A stretch of 64,000 bases of DNA from Rubellimicrobium aerolatum. Lineage in GTDB: Bacteria; Pseudomonadota; Alphaproteobacteria; Rhodobacterales; Rhodobacteraceae. This document shows, piece by piece, positions 17,652 through 27,320 of this stretch. The notes beneath the pieces are model-generated. The model was given only the letters and a program-made list of their open reading frames with translations, was not told where the DNA came from and searched no databases. Positions within the stretch are counted from its first letter, which is position 1. Every line of letters begins with the position of its first letter. A program made the translations under genes and the position numbers. The stretch is taken from positions 372,001 to 436,000 of the forward strand of contig NZ_JAGGJP010000001.1 of the NCBI RefSeq assembly GCF_017872975.1, written 5' to 3'.

Positions 17652-18290
17652 TCAGGCGGCTGCCGCCTCGGTTCCCTGGGCGGGGTCGCGCGAGGTGAGG
17701 ATGTCGTCGATCAGGCCCCAGGCCTTGGCCTCCTCGGGGTCCATGAAGTTGTCGCGGTCGAGCGCGGCCTCCACGGCCTCGATGGTCTGGCCGGTGTGCT
17801 TGACGTAGATCTCGTTCAGGCGCTTCTTGAGCGCCTCGGTGCGGCGGGCGTGGATCAGGATGTCGGTCGCCTGCCCCTGGTAGCCGCCCGACGGCTGGTG
17901 GACCATGATCTCGCTGTTCGGGAGCGAGAAGCGCATACCCTTCTCGCCCGCCGTCAGCAGGAGCGAGCCCATGGACGCGGCCTGCCCCACGACCAGCGTC
18001 GAGACCTTGGGCCGGATATACTGCATCGTGTCGTAGATGGAGAGGCCCGACGTCACCACCCCGCCCGGGGAGTTGATGTACATCGAGATCTCCTTCTTGG
18101 GATTCTCGGCCTCCAGGTGGAGGAGCTGGGCCACGATGAGCTGGGCCATCATGTCCTGCACGGGGCCGGAGACGAAGATCACCCGCTCCTTCAGGAGCCG
18201 GGAGAAGATGTCGTAGGCGCGCTCGCCGCGGCTCGTCTGCTCCACGACCATGGGAACGAGGTTCATGTAGTGTTCGACGGGATCGCGCAT
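17652..18290 (-). CDS. clpP: ATP-dependent Clp protease proteolytic subunit ClpP
   Basis: ClpP forms the double-heptamer serine protease chamber that works with ClpX and ClpA. The 212-residue protein has the catalytic triad Ser106 (AASMGSLLL), His131 (MVHQPSGG) and Asp180 (ALDRDNFM), and the handle helix that follows. The N-terminal propeptide is short, as usual, with residues [19 protein letters not shown] just after it. The ATG at 18290 is preceded by AGGAGAGGCCCAGCCG. It is followed by clpX on the same strand. Confidence 0.97.
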   Translation of the reverse strand: MRDPVEHYMNLVPMVVEQTSRGERAYDIFSRLLKERVIFVSGPVQDMMAQLIVAQLLHLEAENPKKEISMYINSPGGVVTSGLSIYDTMQYIRPKVSTLVVGQAASMGSLLLTAGEKGMRFSLPNSEIMVHQPSGGYQGQATDILIHARRTEALKKRLNEIYVKHTGQTIEAVEAALDRDNFMDPEEAKAWGLIDDILTSRDPAQGTEAAAA

Positions 18291-18426
18291 CGGCTGGGCC
18301 TCTCCTGGGGACGAACCCTTATCTACGGCCCGCGTCCCAGGGCCGCAAGGGAGGCCGGCGCGCGCGATGCCGTGAAGGTTGACGCCGCCGGCCGTCCGGG
18401 CGGGGCCGGGCCTTGGGGCGAAGCCG

Positions 18427-20169
18427 TCAGGCGGCCTCGACCTCGCCCTGCGGCGCGGGGAGGGTGACGGGGAAGGTCACGGACAGGCGGTGCACGCCGT
18501 CCCGCGCCTCGGTCTCGGCGGGACCGCCGACCTGCGCGGCGAAGGCCTGGATGAGGTGCTGCCCCAGCCCGCGCCCCGGCTGGTCCTCGGGCGCGGGGGC
18601 GCCGCCGAGGCTGTTGGCGATGGCGAGGGTCGCCCGGTCGCCCTCGCGGTGGAGCGTCACCGAGAGGGAGGGCCGCCCCTCGGCGGACCCGGCGCGCGCG
18701 AGGCCGTTCGAGACCGCCTCGGCGGCGAGGAAGGCGAGCGGCACCACCTTGTCGGGGTCGAGCACCAGGTCCTCGATGTCGAGCGTCGCCTCGACCCGGC
18801 CGGGGGCGGCGCGCAGCTCCTGCTCGACGATGGCGCGGAGCACGGGGGCGGCGTTCACGTCGCCCATGTCGGGGCTGGTGTAGAGCGTGCGGTAGATCGC
18901 GGCGAGCGTCAGCACCCGGTCCTGGAGCCGCCGCAGGATCGACCGCGCGCGCGGGTCGGGCAGCCGCCGCATCTGCATGGAGACGATGGACGAGATGAGC
19001 TGGAGGTTGTTCTTCACCCGGTGGTGCACCTCGCGCAGGAGCACGCCCCTCTCGCGGTAGGCGTTCTCCATGCGCGCCTCGTCGTGGAGGATGGAATGGG
19101 CCATCTGGCGGAAGGCGTCCTCGATCTCGCGCAGCTCGTGGGGGGCGGCGGGGCTGAAGCCGCGGTCGGGGAGGCTGCGGTCGCGACCGAAGCCGCGCAT
19201 CCGCTGGCCGAGGTCGCCGACGCGGCGGATCACCAGCCGGTGGATGGCCCAGAAGGCGACGAGGAGGCTCGTGCCCCACATCAGGAGCGGGAACAGGAGC
19301 GGCGAGTCCCAGGCGCGGCCGATCCCCTGCCCCGCCTGCTCCGGCGACCAGATCGCCATGGCGTAGGCGACGCCGGGGACGATCGGCGCGACGGTGTAGA
19401 CCTGCATCTCGCCCCGGGCGCTGCGCCCCTCGAAGGCGCGGGGGCGCGGGCTGGCCTGGGCGGGGAGCGGCGGGCCAGGGATCAGGAGATCCGAGAGCGG
19501 CGCCTCGGGCTCGGCGTTGGCCTGGACGGTCAGCACCTCGCCCGCCGCGTTGAAGGTGAGGAGCCGCAGGGGGCGCAGCTCGGGCACGTCCACGGGCGGC
19601 GTGGCGACCTGATCGCGCGGGATGGAGAGCGCGATGAAGCCGGGGAAGCCCCCGTCCTCGCCCGCGCCGGGCGCGACGGGGACGAGGGCCACGAGGACCG
19701 GCGCCCCGGAGACGAGCCCCCGGTCGCGGGCGTAGACCAGCGGCCGGGGGTCGTCGCGCAGGGCGCGCAGGTCGAGGTCGGCGGGCATGGGCAGCGGTCG
19801 GCCCGCCGAGGAGCAGGTGATCGGCCCCTCGAAGGGCAGGAGCCCGACGAAGGCGTAGAGCTCGCGCGAGCGGGCGAAGCGGGCGAGGTAGCCCGAGCAG
19901 GTCTCGGGGTCGTCGAGGAGGTCGGCCACCACGCCCAGCGCCTCGCCCGCGCCCAAGGCCTGCTCGATGGCCTGGCCCACGCCCTGCGCGCCCTGCTCGG
20001 TCAGCGCGAGGAGCGACAGCTCGGCGCGGGCCACCGTCTCGCGCTGGAACTCGCGCGTCTGCCAGAGCGCGATCATCCCGAGCGGCAGCAGCGCGATCGA
20101 CAGGAAGGCGGCGACGCGCGGGGCCAGCCCGTCGAGGCGCGGGAGGAACCAGGGACGGGCGCGCGGCAT
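18427..20169 (-). CDS. HisKA_2/HWE-type sensor histidine kinase of the general stress locus
   Basis: The 580-residue membrane kinase has helices at about residues 20-37 and 296-313 that bracket a periplasmic sensor domain (about 40-290), then a HAMP-like linker. The kinase core begins with the HisKA_2 motif [16 protein letters not shown] (phospho-His near 383) and has an N-box [13 protein letters not shown] and a G box [15 protein letters not shown]. Kinases of this type phosphorylate PhyR in alphaproteobacteria. Its ATG overlaps the stop of the EcfG sigma gene by one base (TGATG), so both are co-expressed and the kinase probably controls PhyR encoded next door. The signal it senses is unknown. 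Confidence 0.85.
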   Translation of the reverse strand: MPRARPWFLPRLDGLAPRVAAFLSIALLPLGMIALWQTREFQRETVARAELSLLALTEQGAQGVGQAIEQALGAGEALGVVADLLDDPETCSGYLARFARSRELYAFVGLLPFEGPITCSSAGRPLPMPADLDLRALRDDPRPLVYARDRGLVSGAPVLVALVPVAPGAGEDGGFPGFIALSIPRDQVATPPVDVPELRPLRLLTFNAAGEVLTVQANAEPEAPLSDLLIPGPPLPAQASPRPRAFEGRSARGEMQVYTVAPIVPGVAYAMAIWSPEQAGQGIGRAWDSPLLFPLLMWGTSLLVAFWAIHRLVIRRVGDLGQRMRGFGRDRSLPDRGFSPAAPHELREIEDAFRQMAHSILHDEARMENAYRERGVLLREVHHRVKNNLQLISSIVSMQMRRLPDPRARSILRRLQDRVLTLAAIYRTLYTSPDMGDVNAAPVLRAIVEQELRAAPGRVEATLDIEDLVLDPDKVVPLAFLAAEAVSNGLARAGSAEGRPSLSVTLHREGDRATLAIANSLGGAPAPEDQPGRGLGQHLIQAFAAQVGGPAETEARDGVHRLSVTFPVTLPAPQGEVEAA

Positions 20170-20825
20170 CACAGGTGCGGCCCACCCTGGGCTGCGATCA
20201 CGGCCAGGGTGGCGCCGTCGGTCAGCTCCAGCCGTTCGTTGGCGTCGAGCTGGAGGATCTGGGCGAGCCGGGCGCGGGCGCGGTTGGCGCGGCTCTTGAC
20301 CGTGCCGACGGCGACGCCGGTCATCTCGGCCGCCTGCTCGTAGGAGAAGCCGGAGGCACCGACCAGGGCCAGGGCCTCGCGCTGCTCGTCGGGGAGCTGC
20401 TGGAAGGCGCGGATGAAGTCGGCCATCTGGAGGCGGCCATCGTGGGCGGGCTTCTCGGCCAGGGTCGCCACGAGGGCGCCGTCGCTGTCGGACACCTCGC
20501 GCACGGTGCGGCGGCGGGTGGAGTAGAAGGTGTTCCGCAGGATGGTGAACAGCCAGGCGCGCAGGTTGGTGCCCGGCATGAAGCGGTCGAGATGGGACCA
20601 GGCCTTCACCACGGTATCCTGCACGAGGTCGTCGGCCTGCGAGGCGTTCCGCGTCAGCGAGAGCGCGAAGGCGCGCATGGCGGGCAGATGCGTCACCAGC
20701 TCGTCCCGGGGGTCGGGATGCGGCTGGCCGGCGGCCTTGGCCGGCGACTCCGGGCCGGGCGGGCCGGGGCGGGAGGCGGGCGATCCGGCAGGACGGCCGG
20801 CGGCGGGGCCGGTCACCCTGGGCAT
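20169..20825 (-). CDS. ecfG: EcfG-type RNA polymerase sigma factor
   Basis: EcfG (ECF15) is the sigma factor of the alphaproteobacterial general stress response, normally held by NepR until phosphorylated PhyR removes NepR. The 218-residue product has a sigma region 2 (LPAMRAFALSLTRNASQADDLVQDTVVKAW..., about 47-75) and region 4 (LPDEQREALALVGASGFSYEQAAEMTGVAVGTVKSR, about 149-185). The first 40 residues are Pro/Ala/Gly-rich and unlike relatives, so the true start may be internal; 20825 is the first ATG of the frame. It is co-transcribed with the histidine kinase and divergent from phyR. No NepR gene lies between them. Confidence 0.87.
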   Translation of the reverse strand: MPRVTGPAAGRPAGSPASRPGPPGPESPAKAAGQPHPDPRDELVTHLPAMRAFALSLTRNASQADDLVQDTVVKAWSHLDRFMPGTNLRAWLFTILRNTFYSTRRRTVREVSDSDGALVATLAEKPAHDGRLQMADFIRAFQQLPDEQREALALVGASGFSYEQAAEMTGVAVGTVKSRANRARARLAQILQLDANERLELTDGATLAVIAAQGGPHL

Positions 20826-21061
20826 CGCGCGGCCGGGCTGGAGGGCGCGCCGCGCCGCGCCGCGCGGGAACGGCCGCGTGGCGGCGCGTCCTCGGCCGGC
20901 GCGCGAGAGGCGCGGCGCGGGCCCGCGGCGACCGCCGCGTCCCGCCGCCCGTGAGTCGGATGCCCGTCCATGCCGAGGTGAAACCTTTCCCTCTTCCCTT
21001 TCCAGACCTAAATCCCAGGTCTAATGTTTGGTTCCAACGCAACGCAGGGACGTCCCATCAC

Positions 21062-21871
21062 ATGAGCACGAACGCCGCGCCCGACCTGTCCGCCATGATC
21101 GGGTCGGAGCTGCCCTATCTGCGCCGCTACGCCCGCGCCCTCACCGGGAGCCAGTCGAGCGGGGACGCCTACGCCCTGGCGACCCTGGAGGCGATCCTGG
21201 AGGAGCCCGCCCTCTTCGAGACCGGCGTCGCCCCGCGCGTGGCGCTGTTCACGGTCTTCCACACCATCTGGCAAAGCTCGGGCGCCCCGGTGGACGAGGG
21301 GGAGACCGGGCTCGCCAAGGCGGCGCAGCAGCATCTCGCCCGGCTCGCGCCCAATACGCGCGAGGCGCTGCTGCTGGCCACGATCGAGGACTTCAGGCCC
21401 GAGGAGATCGCCAGCATCATGCGGACGGACGTGGACGAGGTGATGCACCTCATCGGCCGCGCCCGCGCCGACATGGAGGACAGCGTGTCCGGCCGCGTGA
21501 TGATCATCGAGGACGAGGCGATCATCGCGCTCGACCTCCAGAGCATCGTGGCGGACATGGGCCACGCGATCACCGGGGTCGCCCGGACGCGCGACGCCGC
21601 CGTGGCGCTGGCGGGGATCGAGCGGCCGGACCTGATCCTCGCGGACATCCAGCTCGCCGACAAGTCGTCGGGGATCGACGCGGTGAACGACATCCTGGCG
21701 GCGGGCGGGGACATCCCGGTGATCTTCATCACCGCCTTCCCCGAGCGGCTGCTCACCGGGGAGCGGCCGGAGCCCGCCTTCCTGATCTCCAAGCCCTATC
21801 GGGAGGATCAGGTGCGGTCGGCGATCTCGCAGGCCATGTTCTTCTCCTCGACGGAGACGCTGCACGCCTGA
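21062..21871 (+). CDS. phyR: Response regulator PhyR (anti-anti-sigma factor)
   Basis: PhyR joins a sigma-like domain that mimics EcfG to a receiver that controls it: on phosphorylation it sequesters NepR and frees EcfG. The 269-residue product has the sigma-like part at about 1-140 (SELPYLRRYARALTGSQ, then LAPNTREALLLATIEDFRPEEIA) and a receiver at about 145-265 with phospho-acceptor Asp195, the conserved Thr in IFITAFPE (family FATGUY-type motif) and Lys in ISKPYRE. The ATG at 21062 fits the family N terminus. It is divergent from ecfG across about 236 bases, and a strong hairpin lies 22 bases past the stop. Confidence 0.93.
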   Translation: MSTNAAPDLSAMIGSELPYLRRYARALTGSQSSGDAYALATLEAILEEPALFETGVAPRVALFTVFHTIWQSSGAPVDEGETGLAKAAQQHLARLAPNTREALLLATIEDFRPEEIASIMRTDVDEVMHLIGRARADMEDSVSGRVMIIEDEAIIALDLQSIVADMGHAITGVARTRDAAVALAGIERPDLILADIQLADKSSGIDAVNDILAAGGDIPVIFITAFPERLLTGERPEPAFLISKPYREDQVRSAISQAMFFSSTETLHA

Positions 21872-21892
21872 GGCGCCGGCGCGGGCATGGGG

Positions 21893-21918
21893 CGGCCCGG
21901 AGGGAGACCTCCGGGCCG
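21893..21918 (+). terminator. Hairpin terminator after phyR
   Basis: CGGCCCGGAGG and CCTCCGGGCCG form a perfect eleven-base-pair stem with a GAGA loop, followed shortly by GTTT. It lies between the convergent phyR and lipoprotein genes and may serve both. Confidence 0.65.
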
Positions 21919-21926
21919 TCGCCGTT

Positions 21927-22430
21927 TCAGCTCCCGAAGACGGTCAGCTCGGGCAGGCCGGTGAGGGGGGCGCCCAGCGCCCGCATGGCCTCCAGGCTGA
22001 TCTGGGAGCCCGAGCCGGGCTCGCCGCCCGAAGGGCGCAACTCCAGCGACACGGACTGGCCGTTGTATTCGACGCGGCCGGGGGTCGGGGCGTCCACGAG
22101 GGCCGTCTCCAGCCAGAGGCCGGGGTTGGTGGGCGAGCCCAGCGAGGCGACGGTGGTGCCGAGCGCGCCAGTGGGGCTGACGGAGGCCGGGAGCGGCGCG
22201 AGGGGTTCCGCCGGCGCGTCGCCCAGCGCCGGGGGCGGCGCGAGGGGGTCGAGCGGCGAGGTGGTGACCGGCGCGGGCGCGGGCAGCGCGACCGGCGTCG
22301 CCCCGAGATTCGCGGGGCGGGCGGCGGGCGTGACCGAGGCGGTCACCTGCGGGGCGGGCGAGGGCGCCTCCACGGACGCGCAGGCGGCGACGGACAGGAG
22401 GGCGAGGAGGGGGAGGATGCGGGTGCTCAT
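21927..22430 (-). CDS. Rhodobacterales lipoprotein of unknown function
   Basis: The 167-residue product has a lipoprotein signal peptide with the lipobox VAAC (Cys17), a low-complexity Pro/Ala linker (about 20-95) and a compact C-terminal domain (NPGLWLETALV, GRVEYNGQSVSLELRPSGG, GSGSQISLEAMRALGAPLTGLPELTVF). That C-terminal pattern is shared by Rhodobacterales lipoproteins sometimes misnamed D-galactarate dehydratase. No enzymatic residues are apparent. It is probably attached to the outer membrane by its lipid. It is convergent with phyR. Confidence 0.75.
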   Translation of the reverse strand: MSTRILPLLALLSVAACASVEAPSPAPQVTASVTPAARPANLGATPVALPAPAPVTTSPLDPLAPPPALGDAPAEPLAPLPASVSPTGALGTTVASLGSPTNPGLWLETALVDAPTPGRVEYNGQSVSLELRPSGGEPGSGSQISLEAMRALGAPLTGLPELTVFGS

Positions 22431-22509
22431 GCGGGGGAGGCTAGCCGAAGGGCCGTGGCGCGCGCAACGGTCGCTTGCGGGAGGGGGCGCGGCGGCCTAG
22501 GTGGGGAGC

Positions 22510-23514
22510 ATGGACGCGCCGCCCCTCGTCGATCCCTTTGGCCGGACGATCCGATACCTGCGGGTCTCGGTCACCGACCGCTGCGACTTCCGCTGCGTCT
22601 ACTGCATGGCCGAGGAGATGACGTTCCTGCCCAAGCGCGAGGTGCTCTCGCTCGAGGAGCTGGAGCGGCTGTGTTCGGCCTTCGTGCGGCACGGGGTCGA
22701 GAAGCTGCGGATCACCGGCGGCGAGCCGCTGGTGCGGCGCGGGGTGATGACCTTCTTCGAGGCGATGGGGCGGCACCTGGGGACGGGCGCGCTGCGCGAG
22801 CTGACGCTGACGACGAACGGGAGCCAGTTGTCGCGCTTCGCGGGCGACCTGGCGCGGGTGGGGGTGCGGCGGGTGAACGTGTCGCTCGACACGCTGGACC
22901 CGGCGCGGTTCCGGCGGCTGACGCGGCGGGGCGACCTGGGGCAGGTGCTGGACGGGATCGCGGCGGCGCGGGCGGCCGGGCTGCGGGTCAAGATCAACGC
23001 CGTGGCGCTGAAGGGCGACACGGAGGAGGAGATGTTCGACCTCCTCGCGTGGTGCGCGCGCGAGGGGCACGACCTGACCTTCATCGAGGTCATGCCGATG
23101 GGCGACATCGGCAACGAGATGCGGCTCGACCAGTTCTGGAGCCTGCGCGACCTGCGGGCGCGGCTGGCCGGGCGGTTCACGCTGACCGACCTGACGGAGC
23201 GGACGGGAGGGCCGGCGCGCTATGTCCGGCTGGAGGAGACGGGACAGAAGGTGGGGTTCATCACGCCGCTGAGCCACAACTTCTGCGAAAGCTGCAACCG
23301 GGTTCGGCTGACCTGCACGGGGCAGCTCCACACCTGCCTCGGGCAGGAGGGGGCGTCGGACCTGCGGGGCGTGCTGCGGGAGGGCGCGGACGACGCCGCG
23401 CTGGACGAGGCGATCCGGGCGGCGATCCGGCTCAAGCCGAAGGGGCACGACTTCGACTACTCGCGCGGGGTCGGCGGTCGGGTGTCGCGCCACATGAGCC
23501 ACACGGGCGGCTGA
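22510..23514 (+). CDS. moaA: GTP 3',8-cyclase MoaA
   Basis: MoaA is the radical-SAM enzyme that converts GTP to the cyclic precursor route of molybdopterin, the first step of molybdenum cofactor synthesis. The 334-residue protein has the radical-SAM cluster Cys25-x3-Cys29-x2-Cys32, the GGEPL SAM-binding motif (about 75-79), the C-terminal cluster [13 protein letters not shown] and the C-terminal Gly-Gly that is needed for activity. The ATG at 22510 has GGGGAG directly upstream; a GTG at 22501 is in frame but less suitable. Other moa genes are not in this window. waaA follows after four bases. Confidence 0.95.
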   Translation: MDAPPLVDPFGRTIRYLRVSVTDRCDFRCVYCMAEEMTFLPKREVLSLEELERLCSAFVRHGVEKLRITGGEPLVRRGVMTFFEAMGRHLGTGALRELTLTTNGSQLSRFAGDLARVGVRRVNVSLDTLDPARFRRLTRRGDLGQVLDGIAAARAAGLRVKINAVALKGDTEEEMFDLLAWCAREGHDLTFIEVMPMGDIGNEMRLDQFWSLRDLRARLAGRFTLTDLTERTGGPARYVRLEETGQKVGFITPLSHNFCESCNRVRLTCTGQLHTCLGQEGASDLRGVLREGADDAALDEAIRAAIRLKPKGHDFDYSRGVGGRVSRHMSHTGG

Positions 23515-23518
23515 TCCG

Positions 23519-24799
23519 GTGCCCGCGCCCCTGCCCCGCTGGACCGCCCTCCTGCGCCTTTACGGATTTGGCGCGGACCTGCTGGCCGGGCGGGCCTGGG
23601 CGCGGGTGGACGCGCGGCTCGGGGCGCAGGGCGTGGCCGAGGCGCGGCGGCGGGAGCGGCGGGGCGAGCCCACGCGCGCGCGGCCGCCGGGGCGGCTGGT
23701 GTGGTTCCACGCGGCGAGCGTGGGCGAGAGCCTGTCGGTGCTGCCGCTGGTGCGGCTGGTCGCGCGCGAGGCCGCGGTGCTGGTGACGACGGGGACGGCG
23801 ACCTCGGCCGAGGTGCTGGCGCGGCGGCTGCCGCCGGGGGCGATGCACCAGTTCGCGCCTCTGGATTCGAGTGGGGCGGTGGGGCGGTTCCTCGATCACT
23901 GGCGGCCCGATCTGGCGGTCGTGGTGGAAAGCGAGATCTGGCCGCAGACGCTGCGGATGACGGCGGCGCGGGGGGTCCCGCTGGTGCTGATGAACGCGCG
24001 CCTGTCGGAGCGGACCCTGACGCGATGGGCGCGGGCGCCGCGCAGCGCGCGGGCGGTGCTCGGGCTGTTCGACCGGATCGTGACGCAGACGGAGGCCACG
24101 CGCGAGGCGCTGGTGGCCTTGGGCGCGGACCCGGCGCGGACGGTGGTGGGCGGCAACATGAAGGCCTCGGCGGGCGCGCCGCCGGGCAACCCTGCCGAGC
24201 AGATGCGGCTGGCGGCGGTGCTGGGCAACGCGCCGGTCTGGGCCGCCGTGTCCACCCATCCGGGCGAGGAGGAGGCCGCGCTGGCGGCCCATGCGCTGCT
24301 GCGGGCGCGGCATCCCGACGCGCGGCTGATCCTCGTCCCGCGCCATCCGGAGCGGGGGGACGAGGTGGCCGCCTTGACTGACCGGCAGGGAATGGGCTGG
24401 ACGCGGCGGAGCGCGGGGGGGCGGCCGACGGAGCCGGTCTATCTCGCCGACACGCTGGGGGAGACGGGGTTGTGGTTCCGCCTCGCGCCGCTGGCGTTCC
24501 TAGGGGGGTCCTTCGTGCCGGTCGGAGGGCACAACCCCTGGGAAGCCGCGCATTGCGGGGCGGCTCTGCTGATGGGGCCGCTGCGCGAAACGGTGAAGGG
24601 CGACGTGGCGGCCTTGGAGACGGCGGGGGCGGCGCGGACGGTGCGGGATGCGGAGGAGCTGGGGGCCGTGGCCTCGGAGCTGCTGGCGAAGCCGATGGAG
24701 CTGGCGGCGATGCGGGAAGCGGGGCTGGCGCTGGCCTCGGCGCAGGTGGGGCGGAGCGAGGCCTTCGCGCGGGATCTGCTGGAACTGCTGCCGGCATGA
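23519..24799 (+). CDS. waaA: 3-deoxy-D-manno-octulosonic acid (Kdo) transferase
   Basis: WaaA (KdtA) transfers Kdo from CMP-Kdo to lipid IVA in the inner leaflet of the inner membrane, which starts the LPS inner core. The 426-residue protein shows the family blocks: VWFHAASVGESLSVLPLV (about 61-78; catalytic Glu in GES), VVESEIWPQTL (about 139-149), VSTHPGEEEAALAAH, LVPRHPERGDEV and FLGGSFVPVGGHNPWEAAHCG (key residues Gly-Gly-His-Asn). The GTG start at 23519 lies four bases after moaA, and the next glycosyltransferase starts inside its stop codon, so moaA, waaA and that gene are probably one transcript. Confidence 0.93.
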   Translation: MPAPLPRWTALLRLYGFGADLLAGRAWARVDARLGAQGVAEARRRERRGEPTRARPPGRLVWFHAASVGESLSVLPLVRLVAREAAVLVTTGTATSAEVLARRLPPGAMHQFAPLDSSGAVGRFLDHWRPDLAVVVESEIWPQTLRMTAARGVPLVLMNARLSERTLTRWARAPRSARAVLGLFDRIVTQTEATREALVALGADPARTVVGGNMKASAGAPPGNPAEQMRLAAVLGNAPVWAAVSTHPGEEEAALAAHALLRARHPDARLILVPRHPERGDEVAALTDRQGMGWTRRSAGGRPTEPVYLADTLGETGLWFRLAPLAFLGGSFVPVGGHNPWEAAHCGAALLMGPLRETVKGDVAALETAGAARTVRDAEELGAVASELLAKPMELAAMREAGLALASAQVGRSEAFARDLLELLPA

Positions 24800-25881
24800 G
24801 GAACCTGCGCGACGTGGGACGGGTCGAGGTGGTCGCGCCCTGCTTCAAGCGGCGGCTATCGGGGGTGACCTCCACGGTGTTCCGGCTGGTGCCAGTGCAG
24901 GCGCGGGACATGGAGGTGGCGGTCGCGGGGCCGGCGGTGCCGGAGGGTATTCCGCAGGTGCGGCTGCGCGACCTTGTGCTGATGCCACGCCGGGGGCCGG
25001 GCGGCCCGCGCGTCTGGCACGCCCGGCGCAACTTCGAGATGCTGGGCGGGCTGGCGCTGCGGACTTTGGGGAAGGACTTGCGGCTGGTCTTCACCTCGGC
25101 TTCGCAGCGACGGCACACGCGCTTTACGAAGTGGCTGATCCGGCGGATGGACGCGGTGGTGTCCACGTCCGCCAAGACGGCGGCCTATCTGGAGCGGCCC
25201 TCGGTCGTGGTGCATCACGGGATCGACGCGGAGGCGTTCCGGCCGGTGGCGGACCGGGCGGCCTTGCGGGTGGCGCTGGGGCTGCCGGCGGAGGGACCGC
25301 TGGTGGGGTGCTTCGGGCGCATCCGGGCGCAGAAGGGGACAGACCTCTTCGTGGAGGCGATGATCGCGGTGCTGCGGGACAGGCCGGACGGCGGGGCGAT
25401 CCTGCTGGGCCGGGCCACGCGCGAGCACCGGGACTTCCAGCGGGATCTGGAGGCGAAGGTCGCGGCGGCGGGGCTGGCGGGGCGCATCCGCTTCCTGGGC
25501 GAGGCGCCGGTGGGGGAGATGGCGCGGTGGTATGGGGCGCTGGACCTCTTCGTCGCGCCGCAGCGCTGGGAGGGGTTCGGGGTGACGCCCATCGAGGCGA
25601 TGGCCTGCGGCGTGCCGGTGGTGGCGACTCGGGTGGGGGCCTTCGAGGAGCAGGTGGTGGACGGGGCGACGGGGCTCCTGATCCCGGCCGAGTTGGAGGC
25701 GATGACCGAGGCCGTGCGCGAGGCGCTGGCGGACCCGGCGCGGCTGGCCCGCTGGGGCGAGGCCGCGCGGGCGCGGGTGGTGGCGGAGTTCCGGCTGGAG
25801 GACGAGGCGGCGCGGCTCAACGCGCTGTATCGGGAGCTGCTGGAACGGGGGCGTCTGGCGGATGGGGCCGTGGTGGGGTGA
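24796..25881 (+). CDS. Family 4 glycosyltransferase, probable LPS core
   Basis: The 361-residue protein has a GT-B fold like LpcC-type core mannosyltransferases of alphaproteobacteria. The donor-binding half is clear: GCFGRIRAQKGTDLFVEAM (about 168-186), the GRIRFLGEAPVGEMARWYGALDLFVAPQRWEGFGVTPIEAMACGVPVVAT region with the conserved Glu-x7-Glu (Glu in WEGFG and in PIEAM), and a C-terminal helix. The N-terminal half contains KRRLSGVTSTVFRLVPVQ. Its ATG overlaps the waaA stop (ATGA), so translation is coupled with Kdo transfer, which supports a core-sugar role. Its stop codon lies in the loop of a repeat hairpin. Confidence 0.85.
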   Translation: MRNLRDVGRVEVVAPCFKRRLSGVTSTVFRLVPVQARDMEVAVAGPAVPEGIPQVRLRDLVLMPRRGPGGPRVWHARRNFEMLGGLALRTLGKDLRLVFTSASQRRHTRFTKWLIRRMDAVVSTSAKTAAYLERPSVVVHHGIDAEAFRPVADRAALRVALGLPAEGPLVGCFGRIRAQKGTDLFVEAMIAVLRDRPDGGAILLGRATREHRDFQRDLEAKVAAAGLAGRIRFLGEAPVGEMARWYGALDLFVAPQRWEGFGVTPIEAMACGVPVVATRVGAFEEQVVDGATGLLIPAELEAMTEAVREALADPARLARWGEAARARVVAEFRLEDEAARLNALYRELLERGRLADGAVVG

Positions 25882-25926
25882 ATCCCCACCCTACGAAGGC
25901 TGCGCAGGGCGGGCTTCAACCTGCCA
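25872..25926 (+). repeat. Dispersed repeat, family 2, copy A
   Basis: The element begins with the hairpin GGTGGGG-TGAAT-CCCCACC (25872-25890) and continues through a GGCTGC block and GGGCGGGCTTCAACCTGCCA. It matches the minus-strand copy at 40237-40300. The stop codon of the glycosyltransferase is in the hairpin loop, so the element probably also serves as the end of that transcript. Confidence 0.7.
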
Positions 25927-25971
25927 CCGGCGCGACCATGGCGAGCTGAAGCCCGGCCTAGGGCGTGGCCC

Positions 25972-27138
25972 CTACCCTGCCAGCGGCATCCGTGCCTCGG
26001 CCATGCCGGCGAGCCAGGAGCAGCCGGCGGGGATCGCCTCGTCGTTGAAGTCGTATTCGGGGTGGTGGACCGGCGCGGTGGGGCCGTTGCCGAGGAGGAT
26101 GTAGGCGCCGGGGCGCTCCTCCAGCATGTAGGCGAAGTCCTCGCCGCCCATGACCAGGGGGGCCTCGTCGCAGGATCCGGAGACGGCGCGGGCAACCTCG
26201 GCGGCGAAGTCGGTCTGGTCGGGGTGGTTGACCATCACCGGGTAGCCGCGCCGGTAGTCCACATGGGCCGAGGCGCCGTAGGCCATGCAGGTCGCCTCCG
26301 CGAGCGCCTTGAGCCGCGCCTCGGCCATGTCCCGGTTCTCGCGCGACAGGGTGCGGACGGTGCCGCGCAGGGTCACGCGCGAGGGGATGACGTTGAAGGC
26401 CTTGGAGGAGGACTCGATGGAGGTGACGGAGATGACGACCTGCGACACGGGGTCGGCGTTGCGGCTGACGATGCTTTGCAGCGCGAGGACGAGGTGGCTG
26501 GCGGTGAGGGTCGGGTCGATGACCTCCTGCGGCTTGGCGGCGTGGCCGCCCTTGCCCTCGACGGTGATCTCGAACTGGTCGGTGGCGGCGAAGAAGGTGC
26601 CGGGGCGGATGGAGAAGCCGCCGACCGGGCGGCCTGGCCAGTTGTGGAGGCCGTAGACCTCGGTGATGCCCCAACGGTCCATCAGGCCGTCGGCGCACAT
26701 CTCGCGCCCGCCGCCGCCGCCTTCCTCGGCGGGCTGGAAGATCACGACGACAGTGCCGTCGAAGTTGCGCGTCTCGCAGAGGTATTTCGCCGCGCCGAGC
26801 AGCATGGCGGTGTGCCCGTCGTGGCCGCAGGCGTGCATCGCGCCGGGGGTCCTGGAGGCATGGGGGGCGTTCGTCGCCTCCTGGATCGGCAGCGCGTCCA
26901 TGTCGGCGCGCAGGCCGACGACCCGGCCCGAGCCCGACTGCCGCCCCCGGATGACGCCGACGACGCCGGTGCGGCCCAGGCCCGTCGCCACCTCGTCGCA
27001 GCCGAAGGCGCGCAGGCGCTCGGCCACCAGGGCCGAGGTGCGGTGCGTGTCGAACAGGATCTCCGGGTGCTCGTGGAGGTCGCGGCGCCAGGCGGCGATC
27101 TCGGGCTGCATCTCGGCGAAGCGGTTCTTGGGGGGCAT
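25972..27138 (-). CDS. M20-family metal-dependent amidohydrolase (hippurate hydrolase-like)
   Basis: The 388-residue enzyme belongs to the M20D amidohydrolases that cleave N-acyl amino acids or similar amides. Metal ligands and catalytic residues are in GLRADMDALP (about 74-83), HACGHDGHTAMLLGAA (about 101-116; Cys and His ligands), FQPAEEGGGGG (about 133-143; catalytic Glu pair) and the distal GGEDFAYML (about 332-340; with a His near the C terminus). The dimerisation lid domain lies at about 180-290. It is cytosolic, with no signal peptide. It is divergent from a dipeptide-type ABC operon, and I infer that it processes the imported acyl-peptide or amide. Confidence 0.88.
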   Translation of the reverse strand: MPPKNRFAEMQPEIAAWRRDLHEHPEILFDTHRTSALVAERLRAFGCDEVATGLGRTGVVGVIRGRQSGSGRVVGLRADMDALPIQEATNAPHASRTPGAMHACGHDGHTAMLLGAAKYLCETRNFDGTVVVIFQPAEEGGGGGREMCADGLMDRWGITEVYGLHNWPGRPVGGFSIRPGTFFAATDQFEITVEGKGGHAAKPQEVIDPTLTASHLVLALQSIVSRNADPVSQVVISVTSIESSSKAFNVIPSRVTLRGTVRTLSRENRDMAEARLKALAEATCMAYGASAHVDYRRGYPVMVNHPDQTDFAAEVARAVSGSCDEAPLVMGGEDFAYMLEERPGAYILLGNGPTAPVHHPEYDFNDEAIPAGCSWLAGMAEARMPLAG

Positions 27139-27320
27139 GGTCGGGCACTCTCTCTGATCGGACGAGTGTCGCGCGGGGCGCGGTCGGGGGCAAGCCCGGC
27201 GGCCGTGGCGTCACGGGCCGCGAAAGGGGGGTTGCGGCAGGGCGGCGCGATGGTAGCGTTTCCGGCAACGAGCGGCCCGTTTCCGGCCCAAGAACAGCAC
27301 GCAACGGGGAGTTGCCGCAG

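Noticed and set aside
20826-21061. Short minus-strand frame between phyR and ecfG as a possible nepR
   Set aside because: Its product is Arg/Ala/Pro-rich and lacks the conserved helix and acidic residues of NepR.
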